Source: Cupriavidus lacunae (GTDB taxonomy: Bacteria; Pseudomonadota; Gammaproteobacteria; Burkholderiales; Burkholderiaceae). From it: a DNA stretch of 64,000 nucleotides. The stretch is taken from contig NZ_QKWJ01000016.1 of NCBI RefSeq assembly GCF_003353055.1, positions 1-64,000 on the forward strand. Reading direction: 5' to 3'. The notes beneath the pieces were generated by a model, which saw only the letters and a list, made by a program, of their open reading frames with translations, was not told the DNA's origin and made no database searches. Position numbers and translations under genes: made by a program. This document shows, piece after piece, positions 1 to 7,871 of this stretch; the stretch's first letter is position 1, and each line of letters begins with the position of its first letter.

Positions 1-340
1 GGTGGAGGTGCGGCACAAGGAAGGCCTGAGCGCCTACGACGCAGCGCTGTACGCGGCCAAGCTGCGTCTGCGGCCCATCATCATGACCTCGCTCGCCTTT
101 ATCCTGGGCTGCGTGCCGCTGGCGATCGCCAGCGGAGCTTCGGCGGCGAGCCGCCAGTCGCTGGGCACCGGTGTCATCGGCGGGATGCTGGGGGCCACGG
201 TCATCGCGCTGTTCTTCATTCCGATGTTCTTCTGGGGGCTGGAAGTCATGTCGGAGCGCAAGCCCAAGGGGGGCGCCGCGCCGACGCCCGGCGCCAGCCC
301 GCAGCCGCCGGCCGCGCCATCGACGGGAGACCCGTCATGA
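1..340 (+). CDS. RND efflux pump inner-membrane subunit, C-terminal end (partial)
   Basis: This is the last 110 or so residues of an RND (AcrB/HAE1-type) drug-proton antiporter that begins outside the window. Two hydrophobic segments are visible: one around [19 protein letters not shown] and one around [20 protein letters not shown]. They match the final transmembrane helices of the family, including the conserved RPIIMTS entry and the FFIP turn. A proline- and alanine-rich cytoplasmic tail follows. The stop codon overlaps the start of the next gene (ATGA), so the outer-membrane channel gene is translationally coupled. The substrate cannot be told from this fragment. Confidence 0.88.
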   Translation, partial: VEVRHKEGLSAYDAALYAAKLRLRPIIMTSLAFILGCVPLAIASGASAASRQSLGTGVIGGMLGATVIALFFIPMFFWGLEVMSERKPKGGAAPTPGASPQPPAAPSTGDPS

Positions 341-1785
341 GCCCGCGCGACTGGCTAGCCGGGGCCTGCGTGGCGGCGTCGCTGGGTGGTTGCGCCATCG
401 GCCCGAACTACGAGCGCCCCGAAACGGCGTCGCCCTCGCAATACCGCCTCGATACCGGGATGCTGGCGGTGGCCGCCGACAGCGCCTGGTGGGACAGCTT
501 TGGCGATCCGGTGCTCAACGCGCTGGTCGAGGCGGCACTCGGCAACAACTATGACGTGCGCATCGCTGCGGCGCGCATCGATGAATTCCGCGGGCAGTTG
601 ATGGTCGCGCGGGCCGGCTTCTTTCCGCAGGTGAACCTGTCGGCATTGGCGACACGGCAGCGCGCGGGCACCTTCAACGGCACGCCATTCGCATCGCTCG
701 ACGGCCCGCGCAATTCGTACCAATTGCTGGCCAACGCCAGTTGGGAACTGGACCTGTGGGGCCGCATCCGCCGCCAGGCCGAGGCCGCCGAGGCGGGCCT
801 GTGGAACGCCGAGTACGCCCGCCGCGGCGTGGTGCTGGCGCTGGCGGCGTCGGTGGTGCAGGGCTATGCCACGCTGCGCGGGCTGGATGCGCAACTTGAG
901 GTCGCGCAGCAGACGCTGCAGTCGCGCGCCCAGGCGCTCGACATCTTCCAGCAGCGCTATCAGGGCGGGGTAATCTCGCAGGTGGAGCTGACCCAGGCCG
1001 AGGACGACTTCTACTCCGCTGAAGCATCGATCCCGCCGCTGCGCACGGCCATCGCGCAGACCGAGAACGCGCTGTCGGTGCTGCTGGCGCGTGAGCCCGG
1101 CCCGATCGAGCGGGGCAAGCCCGTCACGGAACTGCAGGCGCCGGCAGTCGGCTCCGACCTGCCGGCGGCGCTGCTCGCTCGCCGTCCCGACGTGCTGCAG
1201 GCCGAGCAGGCCGCCGTCGCCGCCAATGCGCAACTGGGCGCGGCGCAGGCGCTGTACCTGCCGGCGGTGAACCTGTCGGCCCTGTTCGGCGCGGTGGCGG
1301 CCACACCCGGCGCGCTGTGGCACAGCGCCTCGCAAGTGTGGGGCTTTGGCGCCGGACTGACCCAGCCGATCTTCCAGGGCGGCGCCATCCGCGGCCAGGT
1401 GCGGACAGCTGCCGCGCAGCGCGACCAGGCCATACTGGCTTATCAGGGCACGGTGCTGGCGGCGCTGGCCGACGTCAACACTGCGCTGGCCAACGGGCTG
1501 GAGACGCGCAACCGGCTGGGCAGCCTGCAGCGGCAGGAGAAGAGTCTGGTCATTTATGCCGATCAGGCCAACGCGCGCTACGAGGGCGGTTATACCAGCT
1601 ATCTGGAGGTCACCGACGCGCGGCAAAAGCTGTTCGCGGCCCAACTCAGCGCGATCCAGGGCCAGGTCGACCTGCTGACCGGTACCGCCGCCCTCTACAA
1701 GGCGCTTGGTGGTGGCTGGCCAGCAGTGCCGGAGTCGGTGCGCGACGCGGGTTTGGTAGGGGATGCGAGGGCAGTGGCGCGTTGA
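337..1785 (+). CDS. Outer-membrane efflux lipoprotein, NodT/OprM family
   Basis: This 482-residue protein is the outer-membrane channel of the tripartite efflux pump whose inner-membrane subunit ends just upstream. Residues 1-19 form a lipoprotein signal with a lipobox ending LGGC (Cys19), followed by the family hallmark AIGPNYERP. Two repeated alpha-helical barrel domains of the OEP family are visible, with signatures such as [11 protein letters not shown] and [17 protein letters not shown]. Length is normal for the family. It overlaps the RND gene by four bases and ends the operon. It should form a trimeric channel that exports compounds across the outer membrane. Family call is firm; substrate is unknown. 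Confidence 0.93.
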   Translation: MSPRDWLAGACVAASLGGCAIGPNYERPETASPSQYRLDTGMLAVAADSAWWDSFGDPVLNALVEAALGNNYDVRIAAARIDEFRGQLMVARAGFFPQVNLSALATRQRAGTFNGTPFASLDGPRNSYQLLANASWELDLWGRIRRQAEAAEAGLWNAEYARRGVVLALAASVVQGYATLRGLDAQLEVAQQTLQSRAQALDIFQQRYQGGVISQVELTQAEDDFYSAEASIPPLRTAIAQTENALSVLLAREPGPIERGKPVTELQAPAVGSDLPAALLARRPDVLQAEQAAVAANAQLGAAQALYLPAVNLSALFGAVAATPGALWHSASQVWGFGAGLTQPIFQGGAIRGQVRTAAAQRDQAILAYQGTVLAALADVNTALANGLETRNRLGSLQRQEKSLVIYADQANARYEGGYTSYLEVTDARQKLFAAQLSAIQGQVDLLTGTAALYKALGGGWPAVPESVRDAGLVGDARAVAR

Positions 1786-2099
1786 TTTTTTGGGTCTATA
1801 TGAACGCGTCCCGCTTTGCCATTTGATGCAAGAGGCAGTGGTAGCCGCGTGACATCCAAGAACGACAGTAGCGGAGCACGCGGCATGAAGCCACGCAGGA
1901 GCGGCACCGGATCGGCTGGGGCAGCAAGAGGTAGCAGCCCGTGGAAATTATTTGACCATCGTGAAACTGTGGTGGGCACATACAGGCGCGCTATGATGAC
2001 CCCTGTCGTCTCACCGGCGTTGCAGCCGGCCCACCACACATGGGGATTCGCCATTTGTCGAACGACGCCCGCGCTCCCCGCCAGCCAAAACACACCATC
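1786..2099. other. Intergenic region, no gene seen
   Basis: These 314 bases separate the efflux operon from the SDR gene. I see no convincing ORF, no strong terminator hairpin and no tRNA. An AT-richer stretch near 1947-2000 may carry the promoter of the SDR gene, but no clear sigma-70 pair stands out. Confidence 0.5.
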
Positions 2100-2900
2100 A
2101 TGGATCTCGAACTCCGCAATCAACGGGTGCTCATCACCGGCGGCAGCCGCGGCATTGGCCTCGCTTGCGCGGCCGGCTTTCTGCGTGAGGGCGCGCGCGT
2201 GGCCATCGTTTCGCGCAGCGCCGAAAACCTGGCGAAGGCCTGCGCCAAGCTGGCCGAAGGCCGGGGCGAATTTGCCAAGGACGTGGTCGCGGTATCCGCC
2301 GATCTGACCAATATCGCTGAAGCCGCACGCGCGGTGGAAGAAGCGGTGACAGGACTTGGCGGCATCGACATTCTGGTGACCTCCGCCGGCGCGGCCAAGC
2401 GCCGGCCGCCGGACGAGCTGACCCCACAACTGTGGCAGGAAGCAATGACCGCCAAGTACTTCAGCTACATCAATGTGATTGACCCGGTGGTCAAGCGCAT
2501 GGCGCAGCAAGGGCGCGGCGCCATCGTCAACATCGTGGGCATGGGTGGCAAGATGGCCAACCCCGCCCACCTGGCGGGTGGCGCCGCTAACGCTGCACTG
2601 ATGCTGGCCAGCGCCGGACTGGGCAATGCCTACGGCAAGCAGGGTGTGCGCGTGAACGCTATCAATCCGTCGGCTACGCATACCGAGCGCCTACAGGAGG
2701 GCATGGAAGTGGATGCACGTATCGGTGGCATGACAGTGGAGCAGGCGCTGGCGCGGGCCAACGCGCGCACCGGCCTGGGCCGCCTGGCCACGCCGGAAGA
2801 GGTGGCGGATGCCGTGCTGTTCCTCTCCTCGCCACGCGCCAGCTATATCTCGGGTTCCATCCTGTCGATCGATGGCGCTACCACGCCGATGGTAGTCTGA
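2100..2900 (+). CDS. SDR-family protein lacking the YxxxK catalytic motif
   Basis: A 266-residue classical-length short-chain dehydrogenase/reductase. The start at 2100 (MDLELRNQ) was chosen because the family fold starts there; a longer reading from 2040 adds 20 unrelated residues. The Rossmann motif TGGSRGIG lies at residues 13-20 and TSAGAA near 94. At the active site the usual YxxxK is missing: the aligned stretch reads GGAAN (residues 160-164), so Tyr becomes Gly and Lys becomes Asn, and the catalytic Ser before it is also not evident. Several Burkholderiales SDRs carry such a GAANAAL variant. It may bind NAD(P) without ordinary carbonyl reduction. It stands alone between the efflux operon and a gene scar, so context gives no substrate. 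Confidence 0.82.
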   Translation: MDLELRNQRVLITGGSRGIGLACAAGFLREGARVAIVSRSAENLAKACAKLAEGRGEFAKDVVAVSADLTNIAEAARAVEEAVTGLGGIDILVTSAGAAKRRPPDELTPQLWQEAMTAKYFSYINVIDPVVKRMAQQGRGAIVNIVGMGGKMANPAHLAGGAANAALMLASAGLGNAYGKQGVRVNAINPSATHTERLQEGMEVDARIGGMTVEQALARANARTGLGRLATPEEVADAVLFLSSPRASYISGSILSIDGATTPMVV

Positions 2901-3204
2901 GGCTGCCAGCCTATCGCGTAGGGGCGCATGGCCGCGCAGCGCGTGCGGGGGCGCGTGCCCTAGCCCTGGCGCGCCGAGCATCTGCGCCATGAACCCGGAC
3001 TTCACGCGGCGGGGGCGCGCCGGCGAGAGAGTTGACCGGGATTCGCAAAAGAATCCGCCATATACTCTGCACACCCATGATTGAAAAGAAGATTCATCGC
3101 TTGCGCGGGGAGTGCAAGCAATATTGTCAATTCACCGACCGGACCTCTATATACGGCGCGGGTTCCAGGCGGATTCCGGAGTGACAGAATTGCTTTGTTC
3201 TACG
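2901..3204. other. Intergenic region with a GCTT..AAGC hairpin element
   Basis: No gene is evident here. At 3099-3121 lies an inverted-repeat element reading GCTTGCGCGGGGAGTGCAAG. A close variant (GCTTCGCGGGGAGTTCAAGC) occurs at 29919-29938, beside transposase debris. The element sits right before the broken MFS gene and may be part of a lost mobile element. Confidence 0.35.
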
Positions 3205-3492
3205 CTTGATGAGCGTCGGCGTCCAAAGCGAGATCAGGGCGGACGCCGCTCCGATGGCGCTGTACACAAGGGCAGCAACATAGACGCGCACATCCTTGAA
3301 GGCCGCGTACGACCCTTGATACTTTGCGACCACCGTTTTTCCCTGCGCGTCGGCCTGCAAGTCCTGGCGGATCAGGGCCTTCTCACGCTCGGAGAGCCAA
3401 TGGGCCGCTTCGGGCCGGTCATCCAGCACCCAGTACACCAGTAGGCCCATCACTACGGCCGGAATCGCCTCCAACACGAACAGCGCTTGCCC
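3205..3492 (-). pseudogene. MFS transporter fragment (phthalate/anion-cation symporter type)
   Basis: On the minus strand, a roughly 96-residue stretch from GQALFVLEAIPAVVMG to SLWTPTLIK is plainly internal to an MFS carrier of the phthalate permease (ACS) type. It includes the typical WLSEREKALI loop after helix 6 and the start of helix 7. Both flanks are lost. On one side the homology stops near 3205, and on the other it runs directly into porin sequence read from the opposite strand at about 3490. No start or full domain remains, so this is a remnant, not a working gene. Confidence 0.72.
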
Positions 3493-3951
3493 TCGCCGAT
3501 TTTCCTGCACACCTACACCACGCCGCCGGGCTCGCCAGTGGGCAACTCGGCGGCGGGCGACACCGCCTGGGACAACTCGGTGCTGTACCAGAGTCCGGGC
3601 TTCGGCGGGCTGCGCTTCAATGCGATCTACGCGACCGGGGAGAGCATCGGCCAACAGGGCAAGCAGAACTACGGTGGCAATGCCACCTATTTCAACGGCA
3701 ACTTTGGCGCCAGCCTGGCGGTGCAGCGGGTGGGGTCAATGCGTCGGAGTTTGCGGCCAACGGCACAAGTTACCAGATGGCCTACCTGGCGGGCGTTTCC
3801 TACGACTTCAAGGTGGTCAAGCTGTTCGGCCACTACGCGCAGTCGGACAACCGCTTCAGCACGCTGAGCCGGCAGCGCAACCGCACCATGACAAGGTGAC
3901 CGACCTGAACCCGGGCAACACGTTCGGCCTGGGCCTGCGCCACAAGTTCTA
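3493..3951 (+). pseudogene. Broken Gram-negative porin remnant
   Basis: Fragments of a Burkholderia-type general porin appear in successive reading frames. The first reads TAWDNSVLYQSPGFGGLRFNAIY and NYGGNATYFNGNFGASLAVQ. It is followed in another frame by YQMAYLAGVSYDFKVVKLFGHY. A third frame carries the terminal strand NTFGLGLRHKF with its C-terminal phenylalanine at 3951. At least two frameshifts, near 3735 and 3895, plus the missing N-terminal half make it non-functional. It abuts the MFS remnant on the other strand, which marks a recombination or deletion junction at about 3490. A hairpin terminator follows. Confidence 0.75.
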
Positions 3952-3960
3952 GTTGCGACT

Positions 3961-3987
3961 TCGGCGCCTCCCCCGTCGAGGCGCCGA
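3961..3987 (+). terminator. Hairpin terminator after the porin remnant
   Basis: TCGGCGCCTC and GAGGCGCCGA form a perfect 10-bp stem with a seven-base loop, placed nine bases after the porin remnant's stop codon. There is no strong T-run, so its efficiency is uncertain. Confidence 0.55.
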
Positions 3988-4033
3988 CCAGACTACCCTC
4001 GCCCGCCTCAAAAAAATACTTCCACAATCATAT

Positions 4034-4050
4034 ATTTATGCCTAAACTAT
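4034..4050 (+). promoter_or_regulatory. Repeated AT-rich motif upstream of the permease (copy 1)
   Basis: The 17-mer ATTTATGCCTAAACTAT lies about 95 bases before the AAHS permease start. It matches ATTAATGCTTAAACTAT at 5565-5581, upstream of iorA, at 15 of 17 positions. Two near-identical AT-rich sites in GC-rich DNA before two co-oriented catabolic units suggest a shared operator or promoter. The MarR protein at 16968-17426 is a candidate ligand. This is inference from sequence only. Confidence 0.45.
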
Positions 4051-4145
4051 GTGGAACGACAAACAGCGCGTGGCGACGATCGCGCGAAACAGGTTCCCAG
4101 GCGGCTTCTCCGGTTCCATGTCCGCCACCCATCAGGAGACAGACA

Positions 4146-5483
4146 ATGACCCCAGCTGGCAGCGCTCAGCCCTGGCGCCCCACTTCTCGCGCGACCTATA
4201 CAGTACTTTTCGTATGCTTTCTTGCGATTCTCTTTGAAGGCTATGACGTCGGCGTCATGGGAGCGGTACTGCCCGCGCTCGCCGACGACCGCAACTGGAA
4301 CCTGACGCCGCTGGAACTCGGTGCCCTTAGCAGCTATGCCCTGGTCGGCATGTTCTTTGGCGCCTTCCTGATTGGCACGCTGAGCGAGATGATCGGCCGC
4401 CGCCGCATGCTGCTGCTCTGCGTTTCCTTGTTCTCGCTGACCATGCTGGGTGCGTCCTACGCGCCGACGCCCGCCATCTTCGGCATCTTGCGATTTATGG
4501 GCGGGCTCGGCCTCGGCGGCGTCATTCCGGTGGCCGCCGCATTGACCATCGAGTACTCACCGCCGCATCGCCGCAGCTACAACTATGGGTTGATGTACTC
4601 GGGGTATTCGGTCGGCATTCTTTGCGCAGCCCTCATCGCGATGTGGCTGTTGCCGAATCTTGGCTGGCGTGGCGTGATTGGCCTGGGTGCCGTGCCCATG
4701 GTGTTGATACCGCTAATGGCGTGGCTGCTCCCCGAGTCGCTGGAGTACCTGGTGGGGCAAGGTCGGATCGATGAAGCGCAGGCATTGGCTGATCGCACTG
4801 GTCATGGCCGGCTGCCGTCACAAGCCCGGCCCGCCAACAGCGCCGCCCGCGCCACCTGGCGCGACGTGGTGTCTAGCATGTTCTCCCGTAACCAACTACG
4901 CGCGACAGCGTGCTTCTGGATCGCACTGTTCTTCGGCTTGCTGCTGGTCTACGGCCTCAATACGTGGCTGCCGACCATCATGCGCAGGAATGGCTACGAC
5001 CTCGGCTCCAGCCTTTCCTTCCTGGTTATCTTCAGCCTTGCTTCCGCGGTGGGCGGCCTCTTCCTTGGCAGCGCGGCGGACAGGATGGGCGCACGTGGCA
5101 CCGTCGCGCTCTTCTACCTGATCGGCGCTCTCGCCATCGGCGCGCTGATGTTCCGCAGCTCCGTTGCCGTCAACTACCTCCTGGTCGCGCTGGCAGGCGT
5201 GGGCTCCGTCTCGGCATCCCTGATTCTTACCGGCTACCTGGCCGGTTACTACCCGGCACACGCACGGGCCGCGGCAACTGGATGGGCCCTGAGCTTCGCG
5301 CGATTCGGCGCCATGAGCGGCCCGCTCGTCGGCGGCTATGTGGCCGGCTCAGGCCTGAGTTTCGGCTGGAACTTCATCACGTTCTCCATTGCCGGCCTTG
5401 CCGCTGCGCTGGCTGTGGCGCTGCTGCCATCGGCACGGGAACCAGCCGTCGTGGCTCGCGCTGGCCAGCAAAGCAACGCATAA
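4146..5483 (+). CDS. MFS aromatic acid:H+ symporter (AAHS family)
   Basis: A 445-residue major facilitator with twelve predicted hydrophobic segments. The start at 4146 follows a clear AGGAGA ribosome site; the longer upstream reading is rejected. The first helix carries the AAHS signature FEGYDVGVMGAVLP, whose acidic residues are needed for proton-coupled uptake of benzoate-like acids in this family. The loop between helices 2 and 3 has the MFS motif ETLSEMIGRRR-like sequence (TLSEMIGRRRM). It precedes the iorA operon by about 170 bases and shares an upstream motif with it, so it probably imports an aromatic acid substrate or intermediate of that operon. The exact ligand is unknown. Confidence 0.9.
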   Translation: MTPAGSAQPWRPTSRATYTVLFVCFLAILFEGYDVGVMGAVLPALADDRNWNLTPLELGALSSYALVGMFFGAFLIGTLSEMIGRRRMLLLCVSLFSLTMLGASYAPTPAIFGILRFMGGLGLGGVIPVAAALTIEYSPPHRRSYNYGLMYSGYSVGILCAALIAMWLLPNLGWRGVIGLGAVPMVLIPLMAWLLPESLEYLVGQGRIDEAQALADRTGHGRLPSQARPANSAARATWRDVVSSMFSRNQLRATACFWIALFFGLLLVYGLNTWLPTIMRRNGYDLGSSLSFLVIFSLASAVGGLFLGSAADRMGARGTVALFYLIGALAIGALMFRSSVAVNYLLVALAGVGSVSASLILTGYLAGYYPAHARAAATGWALSFARFGAMSGPLVGGYVAGSGLSFGWNFITFSIAGLAAALAVALLPSAREPAVVARAGQQSNA

Positions 5484-5564
5484 ATCGCCTGAGGCGGGGC
5501 GTCGACTTCCACGCAAGCCGTTCCAGTAACCTCAAGCTCCGTGCACATATATGATTTTGGAATT

Positions 5565-5581
5565 ATTAATGCTTAAACTAT
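5565..5581 (+). promoter_or_regulatory. Repeated AT-rich motif upstream of iorA (copy 2)
   Basis: ATTAATGCTTAAACTAT, 69 bases before the iorA start, matches the copy at 4034-4050 with two mismatches. It is the best candidate operator or promoter element for the long operon at 5651-16952. The shared core CTTAAA also appears in the palindrome at 17550-17563. Confidence 0.45.
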
Positions 5582-5650
5582 ATTTGTCTCAACAGGGAGC
5601 CGGCGCAGCAGGCGCTTACCGTCCTAACGTGAGCATCAGGAAGAAAAGCC

Positions 5651-7846
5651 ATGGCTGAGCGTTCGTTTGTCGAAGAAGTCAAGAAGTTGCGCCTGGGTTC
5701 CGGCGAGGTATTCAGCGGCGAGGGCATCCTCGCGGTTACCAAGGCGCTGCTGGAATCTGGCGTCGCCTATGTGGCCGGCTACCAGGGCTCGCCGATCTCG
5801 CACCTGATGGACGTGCTGGCCGATGCGCAGGACATCCTTGCCGAGCATGGCATCCGCTTCGAGAACAGCGCGAGCGAAGCCACCGCGGCTGCGTCGCTGG
5901 CGGCCTCGGTCAACTACCCGCTGCGCGGCGCGGTCACGTTCAAGGCCACCGTGGGCACCAACGTGGCGTCGGACGCGCTGGCCAACCTGGCTTCGGGCGG
6001 CGTCACTGGCGGCGCGCTGATCATCGTCGGCGAAGACTACGGCGAAGGTTCCTCGATCATGCAAGAGCGCAGCCACGCGTTTGCGATGAAGTCGCAGATG
6101 TGGCTGCTCGATCCGCGCCCCAACCTGCCGTGCATCGTGCAGGCAGTGAAGGACGGCTTCGACTTGTCCGAAGCTTCCAATACACCGGTGATGCTCCAGC
6201 TGCGCGTGCGCTCGTGCCACGTACATGGCCAGTTCGTCGCCTCCGACAACCGCCGCAGCCGCTTCTCGATCCAGGACGCGCTGGACCATCCCACGCGCGA
6301 CCTCAGCCGCATCGTGCTGCCCCCGGCGAGCTTCGTGCACGAGCACGAGAAGATCAAACAGCGCTGGCCCGCCGCCGTGAAGTTCGTCGAGGAGCGCCAG
6401 CTCAATGAGTTCTTTGCCGGCGAGATGGATGACATCGGCATCGCCGTGCAGGGCGGCAGCTACAACACGCTGATCCGCGCACTGGAGCAGCTCGGCCTGG
6501 CCGATGTATTCGGCGAATCGAAGATCCCCTTGTACGTGATGAACGTGGCCTATCCGCTGATCGATACGGAGTGGGAACGCTTCTGCGCGGGCAAGCGCGC
6601 CGTGCTGGTGCTGGAAGAAGGTCAGCCAAACTTTATCGAGCAGAACGCCGCCAACATCCTGCTTATGGCAGGCACCACCGCGACGCTGCATGGCAAGGAC
6701 CTGCTGCCGCTGGCTGGCGAGTACAACACCGCGACCGTGCTCAAGGGCCTGCGCGCCTTCCTGGAGCAGTACGGCAAGATCGAGCCGCAACCCAAGCCGA
6801 AAATGGCCCGCAAGGTGATCCCGCTGGTGCAGGCACCCGCCGCCACCGTCGATGCCGTGGCCGCCGAGGTGCTGGAACCGCAGAAGCTGGTCGACGAGAG
6901 CGTGCATGCGCGCCCGCCCGGCTTCTGTACCGGCTGCCCGGAGCGCCCGATCTTCACCGCGATGAAGCTGGTCGAGCGCGAGATAGGCGAGCACCACGTC
7001 AGCGCCGACATCGGCTGCCACCTGTTCTCGATCCTGCCGCCGTTCAACCTGGGCAACACCACCATGGGCTATGGCCTGGGCAGCGCCAGCGCCGCGGCCC
7101 TGAATGCGCCCGGCGGCAAGCGGGCCATTTCCGTGATGGGCGACGGCGGCTTCTGGCACAACGGCCTGACCAGCGGCATCGCTAACGCGGTGTTCAACAA
7201 GAGCGACAACCTCACCATCGTGGTCGACAACAGCTACACGTCGGCCACCGGCGGGCAGGACATCCTGTCCTCGACCGCGCTGAACGACACCCGCAGCACC
7301 GGCCACGCCATCGAGGACGCGGTCAAGGGCGTCGGCGTCAAGTGGGTACGCACCATCCGCCGCACCTATGACCTGAAGGCGATGAAGGCCACCCTCAAGG
7401 AAGCGCTGACCACCGGCGCCAAGGGTCCCAAGGTGCTGATCGCGCAAAGCGAATGCATGCTGAACAAGCAGCGCCGCGAGAAGCCGAAGACGCGCAAGGC
7501 GATCGCCGACGGCCAGCGCGTGGTGCGCGAGCGCTTTGGCGTGGATTCGGACACCTGTACCGGCGATCACTCGTGCATCCGACTGTCCGGCTGCCCTTCG
7601 CTGACGATCAAGCCCAACCCGGACCCGTTGCGCACCGATCCGGTCGCCTCCGTGCTGGACAGCTGCGTGGGCTGCGGCCTGTGCGGCGAGGTCTCGCACG
7701 CAGCGGTGCTGTGCCCGTCCTTCTACCGCGCGCAGATCGTCACCAACCCGACCCGCATCGACAAGCTGCGCCAGCGCCTGCGCGACAGCGTGATCGGCTT
7801 CCTGCAGCGCCGCGATGCCGCGCGCCGCGCTCGCCTTGCATTCTGA
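5651..7846 (+). CDS. iorA: IorA-like 2-oxoacid:acceptor oxidoreductase, alpha subunit
   Basis: A 731-residue indolepyruvate ferredoxin oxidoreductase alpha-type subunit. The N-terminal pyrimidine-binding region has the YQGSPISHLMD and FENSASEATAAA motifs. The central FCTGCPERPIF corresponds to the family's CxGCPxR motif. The TPP-binding region holds GDGGFWHNG followed by the conserved asparagine-rich turn. Near the C-terminus are cysteines C636, C642, C648, C672, C675, C678 and C688 for iron-sulphur clusters. Known members oxidatively decarboxylate aryl 2-oxoacids to aryl-acyl-CoA. No CoA ligase is present in this operon, so I infer that this enzyme makes the CoA thioester used downstream, possibly 2-aminobenzoyl-CoA from isatinate. 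Classical indolepyruvate is the alternative substrate. Confidence 0.88.
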   Translation: MAERSFVEEVKKLRLGSGEVFSGEGILAVTKALLESGVAYVAGYQGSPISHLMDVLADAQDILAEHGIRFENSASEATAAASLAASVNYPLRGAVTFKATVGTNVASDALANLASGGVTGGALIIVGEDYGEGSSIMQERSHAFAMKSQMWLLDPRPNLPCIVQAVKDGFDLSEASNTPVMLQLRVRSCHVHGQFVASDNRRSRFSIQDALDHPTRDLSRIVLPPASFVHEHEKIKQRWPAAVKFVEERQLNEFFAGEMDDIGIAVQGGSYNTLIRALEQLGLADVFGESKIPLYVMNVAYPLIDTEWERFCAGKRAVLVLEEGQPNFIEQNAANILLMAGTTATLHGKDLLPLAGEYNTATVLKGLRAFLEQYGKIEPQPKPKMARKVIPLVQAPAATVDAVAAEVLEPQKLVDESVHARPPGFCTGCPERPIFTAMKLVEREIGEHHVSADIGCHLFSILPPFNLGNTTMGYGLGSASAAALNAPGGKRAISVMGDGGFWHNGLTSGIANAVFNKSDNLTIVVDNSYTSATGGQDILSSTALNDTRSTGHAIEDAVKGVGVKWVRTIRRTYDLKAMKATLKEALTTGAKGPKVLIAQSECMLNKQRREKPKTRKAIADGQRVVRERFGVDSDTCTGDHSCIRLSGCPSLTIKPNPDPLRTDPVASVLDSCVGCGLCGEVSHAAVLCPSFYRAQIVTNPTRIDKLRQRLRDSVIGFLQRRDAARRARLAF

Positions 7847-7871
7847 ACACCAAGTTTCGAGAGGTTCAATC

